DNA from: Symbiobacterium sp040797425
Lineage (GTDB): Bacteria > Bacillota > Sulfobacillia > Symbiobacteriales > Symbiobacteriaceae
Direction of reading: 5' to 3'
DNA: 64,000 nt
Assembly: GCF_040797425.1 (NCBI RefSeq)
Contig: NZ_JBFNEH010000001.1
Span: 1 to 64,000 of the forward strand
Made by a program: the position numbers and the translations under genes. The notes under the pieces are model-generated. The model was given only the letters and a program-made list of their open reading frames with translations, searched no databases and was not told the origin of the DNA. Shown in pieces: positions 41,707 through 52,110 of the stretch. How positions within the stretch are numbered: the stretch's first letter is position 1; every line of letters begins with the position of its first letter.

Positions 41707-42885
41707 CTAGTGCACGAACTCCAGCACGCCGGCGGCCCCCATGCCGCCGCCCACGCACATCGTCACCAGCCCATACTTCGCCTTGCGGCGCCGGGCCTCG
41801 TGCATGATCGTGACCGTCAGGCGGGCGCCCGAGCAGCCCAGCGGGTGGCCCAGCGCGATGGCGCCGCCGTTGACGTTCACCTTGGCCGGATCCATCTCCA
41901 GCTTCCGGATCACGGCCAGCGACTGCGAAGCGAATGCCTCGTTCAACTCGATCAGGTCCACGTCGGCCAGCGTGATGCCCGCCTGCTTCAGCGCCTTCGG
42001 CACCGCCACCACCGGGCCGACGCCCATCACCTCGGGCTCCACGCCGCCCACCGCAAACGAGCGGAAGATCGCCATCGGCTTCAGGCCCATCTCCTGCGCC
42101 TTCTCTGCCGACATCACCACCACGGCGGCGGCACCATCGGTCGTCTGGCTGGAGTTGCCCGCCGTCACGTTGCCGTTGGCCGAGAAGGCCGGACGCAACT
42201 TCGCCAGGGCCTCCATCGAGGTGTCGCGGCGGACGCCCTCGTCGGTGTCGAACACGAACTCCCGCTCGACGGCCCGCTTGCCGTCGAAGGACCGCTCCTT
42301 CACGGTGATCGGGACGATCTCATCCTTGAACTTGCCTGCGTCAATGGCCGCGGCGGCCTTCTGGTGGGAGGCCAGGGCGAACGCGTCCATGTCCTGCCGG
42401 CTCACGTCGTAGCGGGCGCAGACCACCTCGGCGGTGTGGCCCATCGACATATAGAGCTGCGGGTAGCTCTGCACCATGTCGGGGTGCGGCCGCGGCGTGT
42501 GGCCGCCCATGGGCACGCGGCTCATCGACTCCACGCCGCCGGCCACCACAATGTCCATGTAGCCGGACACGACGGCGCTGGCCGCGATGGCAATCGCGTT
42601 CAACCCCGACGAGCAGAACCGGTTGATGGTGAATCCGGGGACCGAGGTCGGGAGCCCCGCCCGGATGGCGGCGTTGCGGGCAATGTTCAGCCCCTGCTCC
42701 CCCTCGGGGAACGCGCACCCGAGCACCACGTCGTCCACGGCCGCGGGGTCGAGCCCGGGCGTGCGCGCGATCGCTTCCTTAATAACTGTCGCTGCCAGGT
42801 CCTCCGGCCGCACATGGCGCAGCGAGCCCCTCGGGGCCTTGCCCAGCGCCGTGCGGACGCCGGTCACGATCACAGCCTCGCGCAA
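41707..42885 (-). CDS. fadA: Acetyl-CoA acyltransferase (thiolase), FadA-type
   Basis: 392 aa, typical thiolase. It performs the last beta-oxidation step, cleaving 3-ketoacyl-CoA with CoA. The nucleophilic Cys is in NRFCSSGLNAIAIAA. The second signature VNGGAIALGHPLGCSGAR carries the active-site His, and the C-terminal CVGGGMGAAGVLEF carries the base Cys. It follows fadN by 15 nt on the same transcript, so the two likely form the trifunctional-type pair. Confidence 0.96.
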   Translation of the reverse strand: MREAVIVTGVRTALGKAPRGSLRHVRPEDLAATVIKEAIARTPGLDPAAVDDVVLGCAFPEGEQGLNIARNAAIRAGLPTSVPGFTINRFCSSGLNAIAIAASAVVSGYMDIVVAGGVESMSRVPMGGHTPRPHPDMVQSYPQLYMSMGHTAEVVCARYDVSRQDMDAFALASHQKAAAAIDAGKFKDEIVPITVKERSFDGKRAVEREFVFDTDEGVRRDTSMEALAKLRPAFSANGNVTAGNSSQTTDGAAAVVVMSAEKAQEMGLKPMAIFRSFAVGGVEPEVMGVGPVVAVPKALKQAGITLADVDLIELNEAFASQSLAVIRKLEMDPAKVNVNGGAIALGHPLGCSGARLTVTIMHEARRRKAKYGLVTMCVGGGMGAAGVLEFVH

Positions 42886-42900
42886 CTCGTCGCCACCTCC

Positions 42901-45285
<2,385 letters not shown>

Positions 45286-45386
45286 GGATCTCTCCCTCCT
45301 TGCAGTTCAACCCAGTCTGGGACATTCGCAGTTTTCGAACGCTCGGGGCCCGGGGCAGGGCGAGCGCAGCCGCGTTGCTGGCGCCA

Positions 45387-45540
45387 GTTCAGGCTCTACG
45401 CGCCAGCGGCGGCCAGCCGCCCTGCCCAGGAGGCTCCTGAAGCTGGTGTACGTGCCTGGCGCCCTGCGCAGCGAGCACGCCCGTCTGCCGAGGAGCTACC
45501 GCTGCTCACGCGGCCCGGGCGCCGGGCCCCGCTGCCCAGG
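45387..45540. repeat. GC-rich hairpin repeat, copy D (fadN-etfA gap)
   Basis: Same family as copies A-C, 3.7 kb away. It has GTTCAGGCTC, CGCCAGCGGCGGCCAGCCGCCCTGCCC, GCAGCGAGCACGCCCGTCTGCC, GAGGAGCTACCGCTGCTC and a final GCCGGGCCCCGCTGCCC hairpin. It ends just before the etfA stop. Confidence 0.7.
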
Positions 45541-45546
45541 GGAGTC

Positions 45547-46521
45547 TCACGCCTGGCTCAGCAGTGCCTTGAACTCCCGGGTGAGCAGCGGAACGACCTC
45601 GAACAGGTCGCCCACGATGCCGTAGTCGGCGACCTTGAAGATCGGCGCGTCGGGGTCCTTGTTGATCGCCACGATCACCTTCGAGGCGCTCATGCCCGCC
45701 AGGTGCTGAATCGCACCGGAGATGCCGCAGGCGATGTAGAGGTCGGGAGTGACGGTCTTGCCCGTCTGGCCGATCTGCAGGGCGTAGTCGCAGAAGCCGG
45801 AGTCCGCGGCGGCCCGGCTGGCCCCCACGGCGGCCCCCAGCACCTCGGCCAGCTCATAGAGGGGCTTGAAGCCCTCGGCCGACTTCACGCCGCGGCCGCC
45901 CGCCACCACGATCTTGGCGGCGGTGAGGTCCACGCCGCCTGCGGTCTTGCGCACGATCTCCTTCACCACCGTGCGCAGGTCCACGGGCTCGGCTGCCGTC
46001 TCCACCACGTCGCCGCTGCGGCCGGCATCCGCCTCCAGGGCGGCCACGTTGTTGGGCCGGAGGGTAGCGACGATCAGGCCCTGGGTCACCACCTGCGTGG
46101 CGTAGGCCTTGCCGGCGTAGATGGGCCGGGTGAAGACCACCTGGCCGCCTTCCACCTTCACCGCGATGGCGTCGCTCACCATGCCGGCGGCGTTGCGCAT
46201 GGCGAACCGGGGCAGCAGGTCACGGCCGATGCCGGTGTGGCCCATCAGCACGGCGTCGGGCTTCTCCGCCAGGTAAACCTGCTGCAGGGCACCCAGCCAG
46301 CCGTCCGGGGTGTAGTCCTTCAGATGATCGCCCTTCACCACCACCACCCGGTCAGCGCCCCGGGCGATCAACTCGGCGGTGTCAACCTCCGCCTGACCCA
46401 GGAGCACCGCGGTGACGCTGCCGCCCTCGGCGATGGTCCGGCCCGCGGCCAGGCACTCGAACGACACAGGGCGCAGCGCCCCGTTGCGAACCTCTGCGAC
46501 CACCAGAACGTTGCGTGCCAT
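45547..46521 (-). CDS. etfA: Electron transfer flavoprotein alpha subunit
   Basis: 324 aa. The C-terminal FAD-binding signature is clear: LYIACGISGAIQHLAGMSASKVIVAINKDPDAPIFKVADYGIVGD. The middle has AKIVVAGGRGVKSAEGF and SRAAADSGFCDYALQIGQTGKTV. EtfAB carries electrons from acyl-CoA dehydrogenases such as FadE to the membrane quinone pool. It lies 17 nt downstream of etfB. Confidence 0.97.
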   Translation of the reverse strand: MARNVLVVAEVRNGALRPVSFECLAAGRTIAEGGSVTAVLLGQAEVDTAELIARGADRVVVVKGDHLKDYTPDGWLGALQQVYLAEKPDAVLMGHTGIGRDLLPRFAMRNAAGMVSDAIAVKVEGGQVVFTRPIYAGKAYATQVVTQGLIVATLRPNNVAALEADAGRSGDVVETAAEPVDLRTVVKEIVRKTAGGVDLTAAKIVVAGGRGVKSAEGFKPLYELAEVLGAAVGASRAAADSGFCDYALQIGQTGKTVTPDLYIACGISGAIQHLAGMSASKVIVAINKDPDAPIFKVADYGIVGDLFEVVPLLTREFKALLSQA

Positions 46522-46538
46522 ACCGTGTGCGCCCTCCC

Positions 46539-47294
46539 CTATACAACCTTGGCTTCGGTGCGGAGCAGGCGGACCAGCTCGCGGGCCTGCTCTTCCGGCG
46601 TGCCGCTGATCATCCTGTTCAGCCGGTTCTGTTCGGCCTGGTAGACCGAGGTGACGGCCGTCCGCGGCGTGGTGTCGGCCCCCAGGTCCGCAGCGGCGAT
46701 GCGGGCAATCTGCTTCCGCTTCGCCTTCATGATGCCGGGCACCGACGGATAGCGAGGCTCGTTCAGCCCCTGCTGGGCGGTGATCAGGGCCGGCAGCGGC
46801 ACCGAAACCACCTCGGTGTCGCCCTCGGCGTCGCGGTGGACCGTGGCCGTGCCGCCGCCGATCTCCACCTTGAGCGCGGCCGCTACATGGGGCAGCCCCA
46901 GCAGTTCAGCCACCCGCAGCGCCGTCTGCCCGGCGCCGGTGTCCACGGAGACGTTGCCGGCCAGGATCAGGTCGAAGTTCTTCCCCTTCGCCCAGGCGGC
47001 CAGCAGGCTGGCCACCACGACCGCATCGGCATTCTCGGGCGGCGTGATGGCCACGGCCTCGTCGGCGCCCATGGCCAGGGCCCGGCGCAGGGCCTCGTCA
47101 ACCCGCTCGGCGCCCACGGAGACCACCGTGACCGTGCCCCCCACAGCCTCACGGATCCGCAGGGCCTCCTCCACGGCGTACTCGTCGTACGGGTTGATCA
47201 CGAGCGTCACGTCGTCGTCGAGGATGCGGCCGTCCTTCACGGTCACCTTGGCCTCGGTGTCAAAGGTCTGCTTGAGCAGCACCAGAATCTCCAT
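46539..47294 (-). CDS. etfB: Electron transfer flavoprotein beta subunit
   Basis: 251 aa. It starts MEILVLLKQTFDTEAKV. Motifs include INPYDEYAVEEALRIRE, DLILAGNVSVDTGAGQTALRVAELLGLP (the AMP-site/recognition region) and LPALITAQQGLNEPRYPSVPGIMKAKRKQI, the EtfB signature. It binds AMP and forms the heterodimer with EtfA. Its start lies 35 nt inside the end of the upstream regulator gene. Confidence 0.97.
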   Translation of the reverse strand: MEILVLLKQTFDTEAKVTVKDGRILDDDVTLVINPYDEYAVEEALRIREAVGGTVTVVSVGAERVDEALRRALAMGADEAVAITPPENADAVVVASLLAAWAKGKNFDLILAGNVSVDTGAGQTALRVAELLGLPHVAAALKVEIGGGTATVHRDAEGDTEVVSVPLPALITAQQGLNEPRYPSVPGIMKAKRKQIARIAAADLGADTTPRTAVTSVYQAEQNRLNRMISGTPEEQARELVRLLRTEAKVV

Positions 47295-47901
47295 CTGCCT
47301 GTCTACCTCCCTCTCGGTCTTGCAGCACGCCGTGGGCGATCAGGGCGTAGGTGGGCTCGGCCAGCGCGTCGAGGTCGAACTTGTAGCCCGAAAGCACCCA
47401 GGCGGTTACGGTCTGGTCGAGGGTGCCGTAGATGAGGTTGCGGATCTGCTTCGCGGGAACGCTGGCGGTGAACAGGCCCGCGGCCTGCCCCTCTGCGATC
47501 ACCTGGTCAAGCACGGCGAACCAGCCCTTCATCAGCCGGCTGATCCGCTGCTGCACTGCGGTGTCGGCCTGCCGCATCTCGATCTGCGTGACGGCGGCCA
47601 GCTCGGGCCGGCTGCCCAGGGAGCGGAAGTGCTGGGCAATCATCCGCCGCAGTTTCTCCCGGGGGTCGGTCACCTCGGCGATGGCCTGCCGTTGCTCGGC
47701 GATCAGGAGCTGCAGCCGCTCGCGGAAGAGGCAGACCAGCAGGTCGGGCTTGTTCTCGAAGTAGAGATAGACCGTGCCTGCAGCCACGCCGGCCTCCGCC
47801 GCGATGCGCGAGATCTGCGCATTGTGGTAGCCCTGCCGGGCGATCACCTGTTGAGCGGCGTCCAGGATGGCGGTGTACTTGTCGCCGCCCCGCTGAGCCA
47901 C
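47260..47901 (-). CDS. fadR: TetR-family transcriptional repressor, FadR-type
   Basis: 213 aa. The N-terminal helix-turn-helix is clear: AILDAAQQVIARQGYHNAQISRIAAEAGVAAGTVYLYFENKPDLL (about 11-55). The C-terminal ligand domain is TetR_C-like with FRSLGSRPELAAVTQIEMRQ. B. subtilis FadR (same place, between lcfA and etf genes) represses fatty-acid degradation and is released by long-chain acyl-CoA. A FadR-type palindrome is found at the head of this operon. The GTG start at 47901 directly follows the lcfA stop. Confidence 0.92.
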   Translation of the reverse strand: MAQRGGDKYTAILDAAQQVIARQGYHNAQISRIAAEAGVAAGTVYLYFENKPDLLVCLFRERLQLLIAEQRQAIAEVTDPREKLRRMIAQHFRSLGSRPELAAVTQIEMRQADTAVQQRISRLMKGWFAVLDQVIAEGQAAGLFTASVPAKQIRNLIYGTLDQTVTAWVLSGYKFDLDALAEPTYALIAHGVLQDREGGRQADGDSGAAQADL

Positions 47902-49572
47902 CTAGCCAACCTCCTTCCGCCGCTGCTGCTCCTCCTCCAGGAGCACCCGGCGCAGGACCTTGCCCACGATGGACTTGGGCAGTTCGTCACGGAACTCGAT
48001 AATCCGAGGAATCTTGTACGCCGCGAGGTGCTGGCGGCAGAACTCCATGATCTCGGCGGGATCGAGGGTGTGGCCCTCCTTCGGCACGATGTACGCCTTC
48101 ACGGTCTCTCCGCGGTACTCGTGGGGCACACCCACCACCACCGCCTCCTTGATGCCCCGGTGCAGGTAGAGCACCTCCTCCACCTCGCGCGGGTAGATGT
48201 TGAACCCACCGGCGATGATCAGGTCCTTCTTCCGGTCGACGATGTAGAAGTAGCCCTCCTCGTCCATGCGGGCCATGTCGCCGGTGTGGAGCCAGCCGTC
48301 CCGCAGCGCCTCTGCGGTGGCCTCGGGGTTGTTCCAGTAACCCTTCATCACCTGCGGCCCCCGCACCACCAACTCGCCCACCTCGCCCACGGGCACGTCC
48401 TCGCCCGTCTCGGGGTTCACGATGCGGCACTCGGTTTCGGGCCAGGGCAGGCCGATGGAGCCCTCCTTCCGCCGACCCCAGATGGGGTTGGCATGGGTCA
48501 CCGGCGACGCCTCGGTGAGGCCGTAGCCTTCCACCAGGCGGCCGCCCGTCAGCCGCTCGAAGGTGGTCTGCACCTCCACCGGCAACGGTGCCGCACCCGA
48601 AATGCAGGCCTCAATCGAGTCCAGCCGGTACTTCTTCACTTCCGGCAGGTGGTTGATGCCCACGTACATCGTCGGCGCTCCGGGGAAGATGGACGGCCGG
48701 TACTTCTCAATCAGCCTGAGGGCCTCGCGCGGCTCGAACTTGGGCTGCAGGACCATCGTCCCGCCCATGCGGATGGTGAAGTTCATCAGGGTGGTCATGC
48801 CGTAGACGTGAAAGAAGGGAAGTGCGGCGAGGGTGACCAGTTCCGGGCCGCGCTTGGCCCGGTAGAGCCAGGCCTCGGTCTGCATGACGTTGGCCACCAG
48901 GTTCCGGTGGGTCAGCATGCAGCCCTTGGGGAGTCCGGTCGTTGCGCCCGTGTACTGGAGCAGCGCCAGATCCTCGGCCGGGTCGACGGACACCGGAGCC
49001 GCGACGGGCGGCCCGGCCAGCAGGCGGGACCAGGGCATCACGCCCTTGCGATACGGAATCCGCGGCGGCTTCAGTTTCAGCGGGGCGATCCAGCGCACCG
49101 GCACCGGCATGTAGTCCTGCAGGCCGGTGTAGATCACGTGCTCCAGGCCCAGCTGGCTCACCTTCGGGTAGGCCAGATCGACGGCGATCATCACCTTCGC
49201 CCCGCTGTCGCCGATCTGGTGCCTGAGCTCACGGGGCATGTAGAGCGGGTTGACCTGCACCACCACGGCGCCGGCCATCAGCGCTCCGTAATAGGCGATG
49301 ATCGCCTGCGGGCAGTTGGGCAGCATGATGGCCACGCGGTCCCCTTTGCGAACGCCGAGGTTGATCAGGCCCCCCGCCACGCGGCGCACCTGCTCATAGA
49401 CCTCGCGGTAGGTCAGGCGGGCGCCGTAGAAGATCGTGGCGGTCGCATCGCCGTACCGGTGGGCCGACTGCCGCAGGAACTCGTACAGCGGCACGTTCTC
49501 CACCGTGAGGCGGTGCGGCACTTCCGGCGGATAGGCCTTGAGCCAGGGCTTGTCTGCGTATCCTAGCGACAC
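47902..49572 (-). CDS. lcfA: Long-chain acyl-CoA synthetase (AMP-forming)
   Basis: About 556 aa from GTG 49572. The longer open frame to 49635 would put the start inside the operator, and similarity begins at DKPWLKAYP. The enzyme activates fatty acids to acyl-CoA through an acyl-AMP intermediate. ANL-superfamily motifs are present: LLQYTGATTGLPKGCMLTHRNL (AMP-binding core), VEGYGLTEASP, GWLHTGDMARMDEEGYFYIVDRKKDLIIAGGFNIYPREVEE, and a C-terminal Lys in LPKSIVGKVLRR. The GGGGAGGA site is very near GTG, so the exact start is not secure. It is the first gene of the fad operon. Confidence 0.93.
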   Translation of the reverse strand: MSLGYADKPWLKAYPPEVPHRLTVENVPLYEFLRQSAHRYGDATATIFYGARLTYREVYEQVRRVAGGLINLGVRKGDRVAIMLPNCPQAIIAYYGALMAGAVVVQVNPLYMPRELRHQIGDSGAKVMIAVDLAYPKVSQLGLEHVIYTGLQDYMPVPVRWIAPLKLKPPRIPYRKGVMPWSRLLAGPPVAAPVSVDPAEDLALLQYTGATTGLPKGCMLTHRNLVANVMQTEAWLYRAKRGPELVTLAALPFFHVYGMTTLMNFTIRMGGTMVLQPKFEPREALRLIEKYRPSIFPGAPTMYVGINHLPEVKKYRLDSIEACISGAAPLPVEVQTTFERLTGGRLVEGYGLTEASPVTHANPIWGRRKEGSIGLPWPETECRIVNPETGEDVPVGEVGELVVRGPQVMKGYWNNPEATAEALRDGWLHTGDMARMDEEGYFYIVDRKKDLIIAGGFNIYPREVEEVLYLHRGIKEAVVVGVPHEYRGETVKAYIVPKEGHTLDPAEIMEFCRQHLAAYKIPRIIEFRDELPKSIVGKVLRRVLLEEEQQRRKEVG

Positions 49573-49621
49573 TCCTCCCCTTCCCCCTCGTGACGAACCG
49601 GGTCTTCCCCCGCCTATGTCT

Positions 49622-49652
49622 GAATGAATGGCCATTCATTCGGCCCATTGTA
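49622..49652 (-). promoter_or_regulatory. FadR operator (perfect 20-bp palindrome) beside the fad promoter
   Basis: GAATGAATGGCCATTCATTC (49622-49641) is a perfect palindrome and closely matches the known B. subtilis FadR box TGAATGA-x-TA-x-TCATTCA in half-site sequence and spacing. On the minus strand it lies just downstream of a good -10 (TACAAT, 49647-49652) and about 50 nt upstream of the lcfA start, so a bound repressor would block transcription start. The -35 match is weak. A single copy was seen; none is visible before fadN or fadE. Confidence 0.85.
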
Positions 49653-49744
49653 TTCTGAATGTCTAGCGATAACTCCTTCTTTTGTACTAGACAAATTCTA
49701 GTTATTTTGGTCACAATCAGAAATCCGATCGGGATAACGCCAAT

Positions 49745-49777
49745 AGAAAAAGACCAGCACCCGGTGGTGCTGGTCTT
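49745..49777 (-). terminator. Rho-independent terminator of the ferredoxin gene
   Basis: An 11-bp perfect stem AAGACCAGCAC/GTGCTGGTCTT with a 6-nt loop, followed on the minus strand by TTTTTCTATTGG. It ends the ferredoxin transcript ahead of the fad promoter. Confidence 0.9.
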
Positions 49778-49788
49778 GGCCTCGTAGC

Positions 49789-50040
49789 TCAGCGGTTGTT
49801 GATCAGCGGGTTAGGACAGACCTCCGTGCACTCACGGCACGCCAGACAGCGGGAAAGATCCAGCCGCCAGCGCGGGCGCACGTAGGTGAGGGCCGCCGAG
49901 GGACACGCTCCGACACACCTCAGACACTGGTGGCAGGGGCGGATCTCGTCATCAGGCGCTTCAGCCGCGCGCGGGCGAAGGGCTGCCATGAGAGACCGAA
50001 ACGGCCGCACTCCGGGCACGGCTGTCACCCCCTGCTTCAT
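49789..50040 (-). CDS. Small 2x[4Fe-4S] ferredoxin-like protein
   Basis: 83 aa. Two cluster-binding motifs in the ferredoxin pattern are present: CHQCLRCVGACP (about 36-47) and CLACRECTEVCP (about 64-75), each C-x-x-C-x-x-C-x-x-x-C-P, spaced for a bacterial 2[4Fe-4S] fold. An N-terminal extension of about 33 residues is not conserved-looking, and the true start may be downstream; no strong ribosome binding site precedes ATG 50040. It likely serves electron transfer. No partner enzyme is adjacent, so the specific role is unknown. A strong terminator follows. Confidence 0.8.
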   Translation of the reverse strand: MKQGVTAVPGVRPFRSLMAALRPRAAEAPDDEIRPCHQCLRCVGACPSAALTYVRPRWRLDLSRCLACRECTEVCPNPLINNR

Positions 50041-50430
50041 CCTGTGTCCAGCGTAACACAGCGCATCGCCACTCGAACATGGGCGAAAGGCTTCTTGATC
50101 GCAGTAGGGCCGCCGCCCGGTGGGACGTCACGCCTCCGGTGCAGGCCCGGTACGGCATTCCGTCCCGGCGATGAAGCGAGAGCGTTGCAGCCGAACAGGC
50201 ATCCGGCCGAACAACCGTCGGGCCGGCGCAGCGGGATACCGTCAGGACCCGGCGAGTAGTGCGAAAGTACCAGCGCGCAATAAACACAACAGCGGATGGT
50301 GGACTCGGCGGTGTGGATGCTACAGTGAGGCTGTAAGGAGTTTGTAAGAAATCTGAGGTCGGCTCGCAGTTCCTGGTCAACTTTCTAACGAAATCTCGCT
50401 GGAATTATCCGTTTGATAGGAGGAGATCCC
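50041..50430. other. 390-bp intergenic region between the divergent ferredoxin and DoxX genes
   Basis: No gene is supported here. It must contain promoters for both flanking genes. An AT-richer part (about 50330-50415) before the doxX ribosome site is the likely doxX promoter zone, but no convincing -35/-10 pair was recognised. I tested for cobalamin, ydaO and GEMM riboswitch landmarks and saw none. Confidence 0.5.
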
Positions 50431-50955
50431 ATGCTCGAGTACTTCAAGGGCGCAAAGGGTAGCTGGATCTGGCTCGTGATCCGTCTGTACGTTGGTTATC
50501 AGTGGATGACCGCCGGCTGGCACAAGCTCGTCGACGGGTTCGATGCCTCGGGCTTCCTCAAGGGCGCCATTGCCAAGGCGGTTCCCGCCTCCGAGGGGGC
50601 GAAGCCCGTGGTGCAGGGTTGGTGGGCCGCTTTCCTGGAGAAGTTCGCTCTGCCCAACGTCGGCCTCTTCAACTTCCTGGTTCCCGTGGGCGAGTTCCTC
50701 GTGGGCCTGGCGCTGATCGTGGGCTTCGCCACCATCTTCGCCGCCACGATGGGCATGGTGATGAACTTCGCCTTCCTGCTCAGCGGCACGATCAGCAGCA
50801 ACCCGAACCTGCTCATCCTGGAGTTCATCCTGGTCGCTCTGGGCGGTGCGTACGCCGGCTACCTCGGCGTGGACTACTGGTTCCGCCCGATGTACCGGAA
50901 GGCCGTCGCCCGGCTGTTCGGCGGGGAGGCCAGCACCGCAAAGGCCACTGCCTGA
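50431..50955 (+). CDS. DoxX-family integral membrane protein
   Basis: 174 aa from ATG 50431 with AGGAGG 7 nt upstream. Four hydrophobic segments are visible: about 11-30, 70-88, 92-110 and 117-137. The second half has VPVGEFLVGLALIVGFATIFAATMGMVMNFAFLLSG, the DoxX/TQO small-subunit-like motif, and GYQWMTAGWHKLVDG near the start. Members include parts of thiosulfate:quinone oxidoreductase and proteins of oxidative-stress complexes; the specific role here is unknown. A strong terminator follows, so it is monocistronic. Confidence 0.85.
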   Translation: MLEYFKGAKGSWIWLVIRLYVGYQWMTAGWHKLVDGFDASGFLKGAIAKAVPASEGAKPVVQGWWAAFLEKFALPNVGLFNFLVPVGEFLVGLALIVGFATIFAATMGMVMNFAFLLSGTISSNPNLLILEFILVALGGAYAGYLGVDYWFRPMYRKAVARLFGGEASTAKATA

Positions 50956-50994
50956 CCAGCCTGAGTCACCCGAACCACAACCCCCCCACCAAAC

Positions 50995-51031
50995 GGTACA
51001 GCCAGCACATCAGGTGCTGGCTGTACCTTTT
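50995..51031 (+). terminator. Rho-independent terminator of the DoxX gene
   Basis: A perfect 14-bp stem GGTACAGCCAGCAC/GTGCTGGCTGTACC with a 5-nt loop, followed by TTTTCTT. It separates the convergent doxX and argF genes. Confidence 0.95.
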
Positions 51032-51054
51032 CTTGTTCTATGGACTGGCGCCGC

Positions 51055-51996
51055 CTAGTCCGCCATGATCAGGGTCATGATCGCCTTCTGGGCATGCAGC
51101 CGGTTCTCCGCCTGGTCGAACACGACGGACTGGGGCCCGTCGATCACCTCGGCGGTGACCTCCTCCCCCCGGTGAGCCGGCAGGCAGTGCATGAACACCG
51201 CCTGCGGCGCGGCGAGGCGCATCAGCGCGCTGTTCACCTGGTAGCCCCGGAAGGCGGCCCAGCGCGCCTCGGCCTCGCGCTCCTGGCCCATGCTCACCCA
51301 GACGTCGGTGTAGACCACGTGCGCCCCCGCCACTGCCTCGGCCGGATCGGTGAGCACCTCCACCAGCGCCCCGTGGCGCGCCGCCGTCGCCTGGGCCCGG
51401 GCCACCCGGGCGGGGTCGGGCTTGTACCCCTCGGGGCACGCCACCGCGACGTGCATGCCGAACTTGGCGCCGCCATCCATCAGGCTGTGAGCCATGTTGT
51501 TGCCGTCGCCCACGTAGGCCAGCTTGATCCCCTCCAGGGTGCCGAACCGCTCCAGGATGGTGAGCAGGTCCGCCATCACCTGGCAGGGGTGCTCCTCGTC
51601 GGTCAGGCCGTTGATCACGGGGATCGTGGCCCACCGGGCCAGTTCTGTCACGTCCTGGTGGGCAAACGTACGAATCATGATGCCATGAAGGAAGCGGCTC
51701 ATCACCCGGGCCGTGTCGGCGATGGACTCGCCGCGGCTGAGCTGCAGGTCGTCCGCCGAGAGGAACAGGCCGCGGCCGCCCAGTTGCTGAATGCCGACCT
51801 CAAACGAGAGCCGCGTGCGGGTGGAGGGCTTGGCGAAGTACATGCCCAGCTGCTTTCCCTTGAGCGCCGTGTCCAAGATCCCTTGCTGCAGGCGGGCCTT
51901 CTGCCACTGTGCCAGCGCGAGCACCTCTTCCAACTCTTCCCGGCTCCAGTCGTGCAGCGAGATGAAATCCCGTCCTTTCAAGGCCAACACCTTCAT
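51055..51996 (-). CDS. argF: Ornithine carbamoyltransferase
   Basis: 313 aa. It makes citrulline from ornithine and carbamoyl phosphate. Diagnostic sites: carbamoyl-phosphate loop STRTR (in KPSTRTRLSFEVG), TFAHQDV with the HQ-like pair, DEEHPCQVMADLLTI (HPCQ), and ornithine-binding VWVSMG together with HCLPAHRGEEVT, where HCLP distinguishes OTCases from aspartate carbamoyltransferase. ATG 51996 has GGGGAGG about 9 nt upstream. It is monocistronic, with a promoter carrying GCAT half-sites suggestive of ArgR control. No other arg gene is adjacent. Confidence 0.97.
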   Translation of the reverse strand: MKVLALKGRDFISLHDWSREELEEVLALAQWQKARLQQGILDTALKGKQLGMYFAKPSTRTRLSFEVGIQQLGGRGLFLSADDLQLSRGESIADTARVMSRFLHGIMIRTFAHQDVTELARWATIPVINGLTDEEHPCQVMADLLTILERFGTLEGIKLAYVGDGNNMAHSLMDGGAKFGMHVAVACPEGYKPDPARVARAQATAARHGALVEVLTDPAEAVAGAHVVYTDVWVSMGQEREAEARWAAFRGYQVNSALMRLAAPQAVFMHCLPAHRGEEVTAEVIDGPQSVVFDQAENRLHAQKAIMTLIMAD

Positions 51997-52027
51997 GCGC
52001 CCGCCTCCCCTTCACTTCGTGGAGAAG

Positions 52028-52069
52028 AGTGTAGCGCATATCTATGCAGAATGCAAGCATAAAAATGCA
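52028..52069 (-). promoter_or_regulatory. argF promoter with overlapping ArgR-like half-site array
   Basis: On the minus strand TTGCAT (52051-52056) and TACACT (52028-52033) are 17 nt apart, a fair sigma-A promoter. The stretch 52037-52069 contains repeated GCAT/ATGC half-sites, including GCATAAAAATGC (52057-52068), reminiscent of ARG boxes (short palindromic half-sites about an AT core). ArgR binding is inference. Confidence 0.5.
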
Positions 52070-52110
52070 GTCCGGCGCATGGCCGGACTGCCAGCCCGAG
52101 AGGCCACGCG

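Noticed and set aside
46780..49566. A 928-residue plus-strand frame
   Set aside because: Antisense to etfB, fadR and lcfA, whose motifs are unambiguous on the minus strand.
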